47,881 nucleotides of DNA from Alphaproteobacteria bacterium (GTDB lineage Bacteria; Pseudomonadota; Alphaproteobacteria; Rhizobiales; Hyphomicrobiaceae), in contig JAHJQI010000161.1 of NCBI GenBank assembly GCA_018819265.1, forward strand, positions 1-47,881. Direction: 5' to 3'. Every line of letters starts with the position of its first letter. Within the stretch, counting starts at the first letter, position 1. Positions 1-8,398 of this stretch are shown here, piece after piece. The position numbers were made by a program, and so were the translations under genes. Under the pieces are notes generated by a model, which worked only from the letters and a program-made list of their open reading frames with translations, had not been told where the DNA came from and ran no database searches.

Positions 1-103
1 ACTCGTTGTCACAAGACCCAGGATGACACCGGGTTGGTTTTCCGCGCGAAAGCGGACAATCTGAAACGGTCGCCAGTAGCCCCTCCACATCCCGGCCCTC
101 CCG

Positions 104-124
104 TGTTATACATTCTGTATAACA
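104..124. promoter_or_regulatory. Dyad operator of the toxin-antitoxin operon
   Basis: The arms TGTTATACA (104-112) and TGTATAACA (116-124) are a perfect 9-bp inverted repeat around a 3-nt centre, 21 nt upstream of the antitoxin start. TATAAC (118-123) inside the right arm could be the -10 box, so a bound antitoxin would block the promoter. AbrB/MazE-type antitoxins commonly autoregulate in this way; binding here is inferred. Confidence 0.7.
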
Positions 125-144
125 ACCACAGGAGCTGTCCAGCC

Positions 145-369
145 ATGAAGCTGCAACTCAAGAAAATCGGCAATTCGACAGGCCTCATATTGCCGAAGGA
201 ACTGCTCGCCCGCCTCAACCTCGAACAGGGCGACGAAGTCATTGTCAGCGAGGGACCTGAAGGTTTTTCGGTCACGCGCAGTTCCGATGAGGCGATGGAA
301 AAGGGACTGGAGATCGCCCGCAAGGCGATGAAGACCTATCGCAACGCGCTCAAAGAGCTGGCGAAGTGA
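145..369 (+). CDS. AbrB/MazE/SpoVT-family antitoxin
   Basis: This 74-residue protein begins with a SpoVT-AbrB swapped-hairpin DNA-binding domain (about residues 1-45; KIGNSTGLILPKELL is the typical signature) and ends in a charged helix likely to contact the toxin. The start at 145 is preceded by AGGAG at 130-134; a longer reading from 34 would run through the dyad operator and is unlikely. The stop overlaps the GTG start of the Doc-like toxin gene by 4 nt, the usual arrangement in type II toxin-antitoxin operons. It is expected to neutralise the toxin and repress its own promoter through the 104-124 dyad. Confidence 0.88.
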   Translation: MKLQLKKIGNSTGLILPKELLARLNLEQGDEVIVSEGPEGFSVTRSSDEAMEKGLEIARKAMKTYRNALKELAK

Positions 370-755
370 AAGAGCCTGTCTGGCTAACGAGGCAACTCGT
401 CATCGCCTTTCATGACGAGCAGTTGCGACTGTTCGGAGGCCCCGCGGGCATCCGCGATCTGGGAATGCTCGAAAGCGCACTTGCACGAGCCCCCAACAAA
501 TGGAGCTACGGCGAGCAGGACATAGCTGCTCTTGCCGCGGCTTACGGCTTCGGCATCGCTCGAAATCATCCCTTCGTCGATGGCAATAAGCGCGCCGCTT
601 TATTGTCGATCATCACCTTCCTCGGCCTCAACGATCTCGATTTCGCAGCGCCCGAGTCGGAGGCCGTCGTCATGATCCTCGGCCTTGCCGCAGGCGAGAT
701 CGAGGAAGAGGGACTGGCGCGCTGGATTTCCGACACGCTCAACCGGGGCGACTGA
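366..755 (+). CDS. doc: Death-on-curing (Doc/Fic) family toxin
   Basis: This 129-residue Fic-fold protein carries the Fic/Doc core HPFVDGNKRAA at about residues 68-78, matching HPFxDGNKRxA, in which His is catalytic and the Gly-Asn-Lys loop binds the nucleotide. Family members of this length usually phosphorylate EF-Tu rather than AMPylate, halting translation. The start is GTG, inside the stop region of the antitoxin gene, so translation is probably coupled. Length and motif are intact, so the toxin is probably functional. The partner is AbrB-like rather than Phd-like, which is a recurrent pairing. The actual substrate is inferred from family membership. Confidence 0.9.
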   Translation: MKEPVWLTRQLVIAFHDEQLRLFGGPAGIRDLGMLESALARAPNKWSYGEQDIAALAAAYGFGIARNHPFVDGNKRAALLSIITFLGLNDLDFAAPESEAVVMILGLAAGEIEEEGLARWISDTLNRGD

Positions 756-815
756 TCGCGCGTCCTATGCTATGCCGCAATCCGATTACTGAAGCCGCAC
801 GCCGGAGCCCGCCAA

Positions 816-1238
816 ATGACCCGCCCCTTCCACCTTGCCTTTCCCGTCCGCGATCTTGAGGAAGCCCGCGCGTTCTACGCTGGCAAGCTCGGCTGCGGCA
901 CGGGGCGCGAGGATAGCCACTGGATCGACTTCGACCTCTTCGGCCACCAGATCGTCGCCCATCTCGACCCGGTGCTGAAGGATGCCGTCCAGGTCAGGAA
1001 CGCCGTCGACGGCGCCGATGTGCCGGTCCCTCACTTCGGCGTCGTCCTGACAATGGCGGATTGGGAAAACCTGCGCGACCGCCTCAACGCCGAGGACGAC
1101 ACGCGCTGGGTCATCAGGCCGCGCGTCCGCTTCAAGGGAGAGGCCGGCGAACAGGCCACCATGTTCCTCCTCGACCCCTCCGGCAACGCGCTTGAATTCA
1201 AGGCCTTCGCCGATGACGCCATGCTGTTCGCGAAGTGA
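816..1238 (+). CDS. VOC-family (glyoxalase/dioxygenase-like) protein
   Basis: This is a 140-residue vicinal-oxygen-chelate protein. It opens with the typical first beta-alpha unit (FHLAFPVRDLEEARAFYAGKLG) and ends with FLLDPSGNALEFKAF, the usual metal-ligand strand with a Glu. His 5 and the Glu near the C terminus are plausible metal ligands. Close relatives are annotated as glyoxalase or extradiol dioxygenase-like, but the substrate cannot be told from sequence. It stands alone between the toxin gene and the convergent dedA-type gene. Function beyond the fold is unknown. Confidence 0.82.
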   Translation: MTRPFHLAFPVRDLEEARAFYAGKLGCGTGREDSHWIDFDLFGHQIVAHLDPVLKDAVQVRNAVDGADVPVPHFGVVLTMADWENLRDRLNAEDDTRWVIRPRVRFKGEAGEQATMFLLDPSGNALEFKAFADDAMLFAK

Positions 1239-1282
1239 CGCCCACACTCACCCTCGGGCTTGTCCAGCATAGCCAGCTATGC

Positions 1283-1819
1283 TCACCCAATCCAATCGAG
1301 CAACCACTTCAGGCCCAATCCGCCGGGCGCCAGCAGCACGCCGGCCCATAAAAACGCCGATGCGAAGTTGGCGATCTGGAATGTCCGCATCGGCATTTCG
1401 ACGATGCCCGCCACCAGCGGCACGGCGGCGCGCAAGGGGCCGAAGAATCGTCCGATAACGATCGCCCACACGCCGTAGCGTTCGAAGAAATCATGACCCT
1501 TCGGAATAAGGTGCGGGTGCCGCGACAACGGCCACATCCCCGCGATTTCGACGTGGTAGTGCTTGCCCAGCCAGTAGGAAACCCAGTCGCCGAACGCCGC
1601 TCCGAGACTGGCTGCGACCCACACGACGACGAACTCTTGGCTTGTGCCGCTGGCGCCGATGAGGGTGCCGATACCGACCAGCATCGCCCAGAACGGGAGG
1701 AGCAGTGAGACGAACGCCAGGCTCTCGCCGAAGGCGAGCGTGAAGATGACCGGAAACGCCCACTCCCTGTTCTGCTCGACGAATTGGACGACCGGTTGCG
1801 CGTAGCTGGCAAGATCCAT
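1283..1819 (-). CDS. DedA-family membrane protein
   Basis: This is a 178-residue integral membrane protein of the DedA/VTT family. It shows the family signature FFERYGVWAIVIGRFFGPLRAAVPLVAG around residues 110-137, with conserved Glu, Arg, Gly and Pro residues, plus re-entrant and membrane segments. DedA proteins are lipid scramblases or undecaprenyl-phosphate recyclers in the inner membrane. I start at ATG 1819 (MDLASYAQ); a longer upstream reading overlaps the neighbouring gene. It lies 4 nt downstream of the stop of the glycosyl-1-phosphate transferase gene, so the two are probably co-transcribed, which fits a role in polyprenyl-lipid handling. Confidence 0.85.
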   Translation of the reverse strand: MDLASYAQPVVQFVEQNREWAFPVIFTLAFGESLAFVSLLLPFWAMLVGIGTLIGASGTSQEFVVVWVAASLGAAFGDWVSYWLGKHYHVEIAGMWPLSRHPHLIPKGHDFFERYGVWAIVIGRFFGPLRAAVPLVAGIVEMPMRTFQIANFASAFLWAGVLLAPGGLGLKWLLDWIG

Positions 1820-1823
1820 GCGT

Positions 1824-2825
1824 TTATTGCGCCCCGGCTTCGCTGGCGACCACCGTGCCGGATGCGATTTCCATCCAGAACAGCAGTGCGCCAACGGTCA
1901 ATATGGCGAGAGCGAACGCTGTCACCGGCATCGATAGCGCCAGCACCGCCAGCCCGACCAGGATCGCGTTGCACAGGGCGACCCGCCGCACCACCACCGC
2001 ATGCGATTCGACCGCTCGGGCCGCCCGCTGGTAGAAGTGGGTGCGGTGCGGCTCCCAGATTTTTTCCCCACGCCTCAGCCGCATCAGGATCGTGATGGTG
2101 GCATCGGCGACAAAGTAGAGCGGCAGGATCAGCGCGGCGGCAAGCGAGTGCTGCACGGCAAGCCAGATCATCAATGCGCCGCTGAGGAAGCCGAGCGGCA
2201 CTGAGCCGACATCTCCGAGAAAGACGCGCGCCGGGTGCCAGTTCCAGAACAGGAAGCCACCGGCCGCACCGGCCACAGCCAGCGCCAGTCCCGTCAACGG
2301 CGAAACAATTTCGGCAACCGCGATCACGACCGCATAGCCGCCCGCGATCGCGACCGTCTCGACCCCGGCGATGCCGTCGATGCCATCCATGAAATTGAAC
2401 AGGTTGATGAACCACACCAGTGCGAATAGAGCGGTCGCCCGGTCGAGCCAGAATGGCAGCCAGCCATGGAAGATCATCTGCGCGTAGTGCACGCTTGAGA
2501 CAGCGGCGACGGCCGCTGCGATGTGCGCACCAAAGCGCAGCCATCGCGACACCGGCTTGAGGTCGTCGAAGAACGACACGACAGCCAGCAGCGCCGCCGC
2601 CGGAAGTAGTAGCTCATGCACCCGCTCGACCGGCCACAAAGCCAGGAAGACGGCGAATGCGGCAACCAGCAGCGCCAGTCCCCCGCCTGTCACAGTCGCG
2701 CCCTTGTGCATCGAGCGCTCGTTGGCCTCGGCCACGACCCCCTGCCGGTCGGCCACTCTGATGAAGACGTGGGTCGCGACGACACTGGCGACGAACGCAA
2801 ACAACACGGTGAGGACGGAAACCAC
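1824..2825 (-). CDS. Undecaprenyl-phosphate glycosyl-1-phosphate transferase (MraY/WecA-like)
   Basis: This 333-residue polytopic membrane enzyme of glycosyltransferase family 4 (MraY/WecA superfamily) would transfer a sugar-1-phosphate from a UDP-sugar to undecaprenyl phosphate, starting a cell-surface glycan. Visible motifs are FFDD (Mg binding, about residue 86), NFMDGIDGIAG (about 143-153), FLGDVGS (about 202) and the cytoplasmic loop EPHRTHFYQR (about 258), a WecA-type HxH-containing loop. It is followed by the DedA gene and lies downstream of a GT-C protein on the same strand. The sugar donor is unknown; the order suggests O-antigen or other surface polysaccharide rather than peptidoglycan. 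Confidence 0.87.
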   Translation of the reverse strand: MVSVLTVLFAFVASVVATHVFIRVADRQGVVAEANERSMHKGATVTGGGLALLVAAFAVFLALWPVERVHELLLPAAALLAVVSFFDDLKPVSRWLRFGAHIAAAVAAVSSVHYAQMIFHGWLPFWLDRATALFALVWFINLFNFMDGIDGIAGVETVAIAGGYAVVIAVAEIVSPLTGLALAVAGAAGGFLFWNWHPARVFLGDVGSVPLGFLSGALMIWLAVQHSLAAALILPLYFVADATITILMRLRRGEKIWEPHRTHFYQRAARAVESHAVVVRRVALCNAILVGLAVLALSMPVTAFALAILTVGALLFWMEIASGTVVASEAGAQ

Positions 2826-2909
2826 CGGGACGTCTCCTTGCTATTGATCCTCTGTTCGAACCCGATCCGGTTCCAAACCAGCCAGACCCTACCCGCTGCC
2901 GCGCCACCC

Positions 2910-4277
2910 TCAAAGCCTCGTCTTCAATACATCGGGCCGCAGCCACCGGTCGTTCAACCGGCGCAGCCGCGGGCTCAGCCGGATCCCTGCCTCCCACGCC
3001 CCCCACACCGCGAGCGGCGCTCCATACGCGACGGCATAAAGATGCGTCCATGTCAGGCCGTTGTGGACGTTGAGGTAGAGGACCACGCTCGCAACCGTCA
3101 TGGTCAGCAGCGCCGGGTGGGGAAAGCGTACCGCAAGCGCGCACAGGAAGCCGAAGTACCAGGGATAATGCGGCGAGGTCAGGAACACGAAAGCCGCGCC
3201 GAGCAGCACCAGGCGCTCGGTCCGGAATTCGCTTCTTCCCCGGCTAAACACCGCCCAAGCCGCCAGTGCCAACATCGCAGCAAGCGCGGTTACCGCATAG
3301 TGCCAGCCCGGCGGATCGGCGATATTGAAATCGCGCAGGTACCAGATGACGTGGAAACCCCAGCCCGCGCGGTAGCCTTCGTTGTCCAGATGCTGCCCGA
3401 GGAACCCGAACGCACCCGGACCCATTTCGCTGAGATAGGGGACGTAGAGCGCGGCCATCACCGCAAACAGAACGACCGGCAGCTTCCAGTCCCAGCGCCG
3501 CCACAGCGCCGCAAGCAACACCAGCGGGAAATACTTCACGAGCGCGGCGAACGCGAAAAGCGCTCCCGTCAACCCTTGCCGGCGCTGCACGGCGGCCCAG
3601 ATGCCGAGCGTCAGGAAAGCTGTCGCCGCCGCGTCGACGTGGGCCTGGCTGGCGAACTCCCAGACCGGCAGCGGGTGCCACGCGTAGATCAGGACGCGCG
3701 AGGGCGGCAGTCCCGCCGAGCGCAGCCAGCCGATCAGCGCGATCACGGTCACCGCTTCGCAGATCAGCATGACGGCTCTCATGCCCCCGATCCCGTCGCC
3801 GATGGCGACCCCGGCCATGAAGATCAGCTGCGCCGCCGGCGGGTAGATCGTGACAGCGTGCTCTTTCTGATTGATGTGCGGATAAATCGCCACATCGCGA
3901 AGACCGGCGAGGCGCTCGTCGGCAGGCAGATGCAGGTACGGGCTGATGTCGTGCCAGCCGAGGCGACCGTCCCAGACATAGCGGAAGGCGTCCGTCGATA
4001 GGTTGAGCGGCGCGGTCATCGCCAGCATCCTGAGAAGGACTGCTGCGACCAGAATGATCCAAAGTGCCCGTGATCCGCCGGGATGGCGCAGCACCGCGGC
4101 GACTGCGGCAAAATAGACGACGCCGTGCGTGAGAGAGATGGCCGCGAAGTCGCCGCGCTGGCCGTGCTCCACGAAAACAGCCGCCTGCGCGGTCATCAAC
4201 GCGAGCAAAAATGCCGATGCAATCAGCATCGGGCGGCTGTTTTCCTTTTCAAGGGGGATAGCGATCGGTTCCCTCAT
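2910..4277 (-). CDS. GT-C fold polyprenol-sugar glycosyltransferase (GT87/DUF2029-like)
   Basis: This 455-residue protein has about 10-12 hydrophobic segments and an extracytoplasmic first loop with acidic residues (STDAFRYVWDGRLGWHDISPY), typical of GT-C mannosyl/glycosyltransferases that use polyprenyl-phosphate sugars. A later KYFP motif (about residues 245-248) is also common in the DUF2029/GT87 group. It probably adds a sugar on the periplasmic side of the inner membrane. It is on the same strand as the glycosyl-1-phosphate transferase, 84 nt away, so surface glycan assembly is a sensible inference. An internal Met at residue 17 is an alternative start. Acceptor and donor are not known. 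Confidence 0.75.
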   Translation of the reverse strand: MREPIAIPLEKENSRPMLIASAFLLALMTAQAAVFVEHGQRGDFAAISLTHGVVYFAAVAAVLRHPGGSRALWIILVAAVLLRMLAMTAPLNLSTDAFRYVWDGRLGWHDISPYLHLPADERLAGLRDVAIYPHINQKEHAVTIYPPAAQLIFMAGVAIGDGIGGMRAVMLICEAVTVIALIGWLRSAGLPPSRVLIYAWHPLPVWEFASQAHVDAAATAFLTLGIWAAVQRRQGLTGALFAFAALVKYFPLVLLAALWRRWDWKLPVVLFAVMAALYVPYLSEMGPGAFGFLGQHLDNEGYRAGWGFHVIWYLRDFNIADPPGWHYAVTALAAMLALAAWAVFSRGRSEFRTERLVLLGAAFVFLTSPHYPWYFGFLCALAVRFPHPALLTMTVASVVLYLNVHNGLTWTHLYAVAYGAPLAVWGAWEAGIRLSPRLRRLNDRWLRPDVLKTRL

Positions 4278-4721
4278 GGCACGTTGGGTGATCGGACTTA
4301 TCTTTTAGGCTGCTTACCTGCTCAGGTGGGATGCGACGACGCAACTCTTGTTGAACGCGTGCGGATGAACATATGATCTGTGTTGCGTTGCAGCATATGG
4401 CGCCGAAGAATGCACCGGCGGCACGCCTGGCAGGTAGGTGCCAGTCATCGTGCGTTCATCTTGGTTGGCAGAAAAGGTGGCACTCGCCACATCGTGATAG
4501 AAGGTGTGATGAGACGGCCCGGACGACGGAGTTATACTTCACCGTTCAGGCTGCAAAGGTCGCAGGCGATTGTCATGGTGCTGACCCATTCCTGGGGCAA
4601 TGAAACCGATAGGGCGGTTGTGGCGTTTAATCGACGCGGCAAGGACAGCCACCTCTTTGGTCGTTAACCGATAAAAGACTGAAAAGGTTGGGATGTTTCC
4701 GTACATCCGTTGGAGATGAGA
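4278..4721. other. Intergenic region without a supported gene
   Basis: These 444 nt separate the divergently transcribed GT-C gene and ribA. Two plus-strand readings (4373-4603 and 4380-4667) show no family features and no good ribosome-binding site. I saw no FMN-riboswitch consensus. The region probably holds two promoters. Confidence 0.5.
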
Positions 4722-5357
4722 ATGAGATCGAATGCGGTCGAATCCGCGGTTCTAGACATCGACTGGGCGGCTCAAACCGTCCTGCCGATTGAATTTCGCG
4801 GCCGTGAGCTTCAACTCGAAGCACGCGCCTATCAGGGTAAGGATCCGCACGATCAGGCCATGGCCCTGATCAACCGGGCCACCAACGGGCACAGCGCCGT
4901 GACCCCCATCGTCCGGGTTCACTCCGGCTGCGTGACAGGCGACATTTTCCATTCGCTGCGCTGCGATTGCTACAAGCAGTTGCAGGCAGCGCTGGAGAGG
5001 ATCGTCGACGCGCCGAACGGCATCCTGATCTACCTGCCCTCGCATGAGGGCCGGGGTATCGGGCTTGTCAACAAGATCCGGGCGTACGCTCTGCAGGACA
5101 AGGGCGTCGACACCGTCGATGCCAACGTCCAGATCGGCTCCCCGATCGATGCTCGCGACTACACGCTGGCTGCCGACATTCTGTTTGACCTCGGCTTCCC
5201 CGAGATCAAGCTTCTGACCAACAACCCTGCCAAGATAGAAGCCCTGCGCGCCCATGGCATCAAGGTGGTTGAACAGGTATCGGTCGTGACCGAGCCCTGC
5301 GATCACAACAGGCGCTATCTCGAAACCAAGCGCCAGCGCATGGCCCACAAGCTTTAA
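4722..5357 (+). CDS. ribA: GTP cyclohydrolase II
   Basis: This 211-residue stand-alone GTP cyclohydrolase II catalyses the first committed step of riboflavin synthesis, GTP to diaminohydroxyphosphoribosylaminopyrimidine, formate and pyrophosphate. The zinc-binding block HSGCVTGDIFHSLRCDC contains all three ligand cysteines. The EGRGIGL loop, YALQDKGVDTVDAN and LLTNNPAKIE blocks are also complete. The start ATG 4722 is favoured by GGAG at 4712-4715; an upstream TTG at 4710 would add four residues. No RibB domain is fused. A rho-independent terminator follows, so the gene is probably monocistronic. Confidence 0.92.
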   Translation: MRSNAVESAVLDIDWAAQTVLPIEFRGRELQLEARAYQGKDPHDQAMALINRATNGHSAVTPIVRVHSGCVTGDIFHSLRCDCYKQLQAALERIVDAPNGILIYLPSHEGRGIGLVNKIRAYALQDKGVDTVDANVQIGSPIDARDYTLAADILFDLGFPEIKLLTNNPAKIEALRAHGIKVVEQVSVVTEPCDHNRRYLETKRQRMAHKL

Positions 5358-5394
5358 GTCTGGACGGGTCGAGATTTCCGCACCGACACGAACG

Positions 5395-5427
5395 AAGGCC
5401 GCCGCATCGCAAGATCGGCGGCCTTTT
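5395..5427 (+). terminator. Rho-independent terminator of ribA
   Basis: A 10-bp stem, AAGGCCGCCG (5395-5404) with CGGCGGCCTT (5416-5425), is extended past a bulged C by ATC/GAT and capped by a GCAA tetraloop, then followed by TT. It lies 38 nt behind the ribA stop. Confidence 0.8.
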
Positions 5428-5448
5428 CGTGGCGCCGATCGCTTCGGT

Positions 5449-5889
5449 TCAATTGTGGTCCGGCAGCTGGGCCGGCAATGCAGCCCGAGACTCAGGTTGA
5501 TTCTGCTCGCATGGGGCGCGAATGCCGTTGGCTGCGCCACCTGAACGCGGGCACTCGATTTTTCTGAGTTCGCGCTGCGTTTGAAGGTCGATCACATTGC
5601 TCGCGTCCGGTGAAATGGACGCTATGATCTCCGCAATGACCTCCGCTGTGAGGTAGGCGCACGCAAGGGCATGGATCGCGGCGGTCAACGGGTGCGCCCG
5701 GTCGTTCCACGGCACCATTTCCCGTTGACCGGGAAGTTGCCAGCCTTCGCATTGCCAAAGCTGCCGCCCGGAATGGTCCCACGCCAATTCGAGCACCACG
5801 ATCGCCCGAATAACCGGCCGCGTCGTGGTGCCTGACCCAGTCGATGCTGCGACATCGAGTACGAGATTGTGTCTTTGCCGAAATGCCAT
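5449..5889 (-). CDS. Hypothetical protein, doubtful
   Basis: I do not recognise a family. The reading frame (about 146 residues from ATG 5889; it stays open to a TTG at 6066) has a plausible composition in its middle part, with amphipathic stretches such as ALACAYLTAEVIAEIIAS near the C terminus, and mostly G or C at third codon positions. The ribosome-binding site is weak. It is divergent from the PilZ gene and lies behind the ribA terminator. If it is not a gene, 5428-6162 is a non-coding stretch of about 730 nt. Confidence 0.35.
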   Translation of the reverse strand: MAFRQRHNLVLDVAASTGSGTTTRPVIRAIVVLELAWDHSGRQLWQCEGWQLPGQREMVPWNDRAHPLTAAIHALACAYLTAEVIAEIIASISPDASNVIDLQTQRELRKIECPRSGGAANGIRAPCEQNQPESRAALPAQLPDHN

Positions 5890-6052
5890 TGCTGCCGCCC
5901 GTTGCCGAAAGTGGTAGCGCGCAGCCGAGCGGCCACATGCATGATCTTCGTCGGACGATACCCGACAATAGGCCTTCCTGAAATGTGCAGCGCTGACCGT
6001 GGTTTCGACTAGGTTAGCTTTTCCCGTCGAAACCGTCGCATCACCGTGTGCA

Positions 6053-6112
6053 TTGCCAACTGGCAATTCGGCAAATCAGCCCCGCGCAAGTCTTCTTGGG
6101 CAATAATTGCCC
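6053..6112. promoter_or_regulatory. Two dyads upstream of the PilZ gene
   Basis: TTGCCA-AC-TGGCAA (6053-6066) and GGGCAA-TAA-TTGCCC (6098-6112) are perfect short inverted repeats using the same core letters in opposite orientation, 50-110 nt ahead of the PilZ start. They could be operator sites for one regulator; this is inference only. Confidence 0.35.
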
Positions 6113-6162
6113 GCGTCGCGTTCGGGGCGGGCAGGCTGGAAAATTTCTGAATCGGGGATGTC

Positions 6163-6573
6163 ATGAGCGAGGCAGGACTGAAAACGGCCATTGTCCAGGT
6201 CTTGCCGCCGGATGCCCAGGACGGCGCCGAATCGGGACGCAAGGTCGATCGTCGCCTCGCACCCCGGCGCCGCGTCCTGAAGGGCGCTCAAGCGGTATTC
6301 CTGAACGGTCATTGTTCGATCCCCTGTATGGTGCGGGACATCTCCACATCGGGCGCCCGCATCAAGTCAATGCACAGCGCCCATATTCCAGACCACTTCC
6401 AGCTTGTTATCGAATTGGATGGCATCGAAGTGCAGTGCGAAGCCGTCTGGCGAAAAAGCGGCGAGATAGGGGTTCGGTTTCTCGCCCCTCCCTCGAACCA
6501 TCAGCCGAAACGCCATCAGGTCGTAACGGCGGTTGTCTTTGAGAAGAAGCCGACGTTGCGTCGAAGAAAATGA
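6163..6573 (+). CDS. PilZ domain protein
   Basis: This is a 136-residue single-domain PilZ protein, expected to bind cyclic di-GMP. The arginine motif appears as RRLAPRRR (about residues 27-34, RxxxR type), followed by the D-x-S-x-x-G strand DISTSGARI (about 57-65). A typical beta-barrel follows up to about residue 112, and the basic tail is probably disordered. It starts at ATG 6163 with GGGGA shortly upstream. The upstream dyads may regulate it. No output domain is present, so it probably works as an adaptor. It lies convergent to ndvA, a glucan exporter gene, but no link can be shown. Confidence 0.85.
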   Translation: MSEAGLKTAIVQVLPPDAQDGAESGRKVDRRLAPRRRVLKGAQAVFLNGHCSIPCMVRDISTSGARIKSMHSAHIPDHFQLVIELDGIEVQCEAVWRKSGEIGVRFLAPPSNHQPKRHQVVTAVVFEKKPTLRRRK

Positions 6574-6634
6574 TCCGATGGTCAGGCCGTTGGGCTGGAG
6601 CCGACCTTGGCTGCTCCAAGGATAGCGTTCGCCT

Positions 6635-8398
6635 TCACTCCACTGGTGTCGGCTCGGAAAAGCCGCCTTCCTTCACCATCCGCGAGAACAGTCCGCCCGC
6701 CGCCACCAATTCCTTGAATCGCCCGCGCTCGACGATGCGGCCCTTGTCCATGACGAGGATCTCGTCGGCATCCGTCACGGTCGAGAGCCGGTGCGCGATG
6801 ACGAACGTCGTTCTCCCCTTGCGCAGCTGATCGAGCGCCCGCTTGATTCGCGCTTCTGTTTCCGAATCGAGTGCGCTGGTGGCTTCGTCGAGGATCAGGA
6901 TCGGCGCATCTTTGAGGATCGCGCGCGCGATCGCGATCCGCTGGCGCTCGCCGCCCGACAGAAACCCCCCTCGCTCGCCGATGACGAAGTCGAAGCCGCC
7001 GGGCTTCTCCGTGATGAACGTGTGCGCCTGCGCCAGGCGGGCGGCTTCGGCAACTTCTTCGGCGCTGGCGTCCGGCCGCCCGATCCGGATGTTCTCGCCG
7101 ATCGATCGGTTGAACAGCCCGGCGTCCTGGAACACCACCGAGATGGCGTGGCGCAGCGAGGTCAGCGTCAGCCCGGCGATGTCCTCGCCGTCGACGGTAA
7201 TGCGGCCCTGGTCGGGCGCCCGCAGCCGCTGCAACAAAGCCAGCGTGGTTGTCTTTCCGGAGCCCGTCGGGCCGACAATGGCGACCGTCCGCCCGGCGTC
7301 CGCTTCGAACGACAGCCCGATTACGCCCTGCTCGCTACCCGAGAAGCGGAACGTCACGTCTTCATAGGAGACCCGACCCCGGGGTCTACCCAAAGGTTTG
7401 GCATCGGGCGCATCCATGATGGCCGCGCGCTCGTCGACCAGCGCGAAATAATTGTCGAGCGCGGGAGCGGCCTGCTGCACGCGCACGGAAAACGAGGAGA
7501 GCTGGTCGAGCTTGCCGATCAGGACGTTGGCAAGCGCCACGAACGACACGATCTCGCCGATCGACACTTCGCCCTGGGATGCCAGTACCGACCCGACCGC
7601 GAAAATAGCCACCATGGCGAGCGAAGCCGCCGCCCGTTGCAGAACGGTCAGGATTCCCCACCACGTCAGGACCGGATACTGGGCGCTCAGCAGTTGGCCG
7701 GTCATGCCGCGCAAGGCCTCGGCTTCCGCGGCCAGCCGCGTGAAACTCTGCACGACCGTGACGTTGCCGATGACGTCGCCGACACGGCCGCTGACCCCGT
7801 AGCGGTGCTCCTCCGCCTTGCGCTGACCGGTGTGGGTTTTCGAGATCACGTGCAGGTTGAGGATGGTGTAGCAGATCGCCAGGACGGCGAGGATCAACGC
7901 CATCCGCCAATCGATGAGCAGGGCGACGGGCACCAGGAGAACGATCGTAACGATTGCAGTCAGCTGCTCGCGCAACGCGCCCAGCCAGATCCAGAACAGT
8001 TCGTCCGTGCCGCGCAGGACGGCGCCGACGACGGCGCCCGAGCCGCGCTTGGCGTGGTAGCTGAGCGGCAGGGTGATCGCCTGCTCGAACGCGTCGGCAA
8101 GGGCTGCGAGCCGTGTCCGGTGGGCCAGCCTGTCGGCAAACACGGCGACGACGACGCTGGCGAGGATGCCGAAAAATCCGATCGCCGCCCACATGACGAT
8201 GAGCCAGCCGGCCGATCCTCCGCGCGCCACCGCATCGACGACCCAGCCGAACAGCACCGGCTCGCTCAATTGCACCCCGGCGATGACGAGGCTAGACGCC
8301 GCAAGCGCCGACGCCAGCCCTCGTTCGCCGCCCAGCATGGCGACGGCGCGCAGATACGTCTTGCCAAGGTGCAGCGGGCGGCTGATGGGTTCGCTCAA
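6635..8398 (-). CDS. ndvA: Beta-(1,2)-glucan exporter, ABC transporter fused permease-ATPase
   Basis: This 587-residue half-transporter matches NdvA/ChvA in length and in many segments (DRLAHRTR, QYPVLTWW, FQDAGLFNRSI, LILDEATSALD). The membrane domain spans about residues 25-300. The nucleotide-binding domain has Walker A GPTGSGKT (376-383), signature LSGGE (480-484), Walker B LILDE (501-505) and an H-loop AHRLST. Family members export cyclic beta-1,2-glucan to the periplasm for osmoadaptation and host interaction. The synthase gene ndvB is not in the window. The start is TTG, overlapping the stop of the upstream YfhO-like gene by 4 nt, so translation is coupled. A related lipid or glycan exporter remains possible. 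Confidence 0.83.
   Translation of the reverse strand: MSEPISRPLHLGKTYLRAVAMLGGERGLASALAASSLVIAGVQLSEPVLFGWVVDAVARGGSAGWLIVMWAAIGFFGILASVVVAVFADRLAHRTRLAALADAFEQAITLPLSYHAKRGSGAVVGAVLRGTDELFWIWLGALREQLTAIVTIVLLVPVALLIDWRMALILAVLAICYTILNLHVISKTHTGQRKAEEHRYGVSGRVGDVIGNVTVVQSFTRLAAEAEALRGMTGQLLSAQYPVLTWWGILTVLQRAAASLAMVAIFAVGSVLASQGEVSIGEIVSFVALANVLIGKLDQLSSFSVRVQQAAPALDNYFALVDERAAIMDAPDAKPLGRPRGRVSYEDVTFRFSGSEQGVIGLSFEADAGRTVAIVGPTGSGKTTTLALLQRLRAPDQGRITVDGEDIAGLTLTSLRHAISVVFQDAGLFNRSIGENIRIGRPDASAEEVAEAARLAQAHTFITEKPGGFDFVIGERGGFLSGGERQRIAIARAILKDAPILILDEATSALDSETEARIKRALDQLRKGRTTFVIAHRLSTVTDADEILVMDKGRIVERGRFKELVAAGGLFSRMVKEGGFSEPTPVE

Noticed and set aside
2616..4001. Long plus-strand ORF of 461 codons
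   Set aside because: It is the complement of the GT-C and glycosyl-1-phosphate transferase genes and crosses the gap between them, with unlikely composition.
4373..4667. Small proteins between the GT-C gene and ribA
   Set aside because: They have no ribosome-binding site, no recognisable family and Arg/His-rich composition typical of out-of-frame reading.
4278..4721. FMN riboswitch upstream of ribA
   Set aside because: The conserved blocks of the RFN element could not be found.
4722..5357. Atypical catalytic loop SHEGRGIGL in GTP cyclohydrolase II
   Set aside because: His instead of Gln before EGRGIGL differs from E. coli but is common in other bacterial RibA proteins, so it is not evidence for a new activity.
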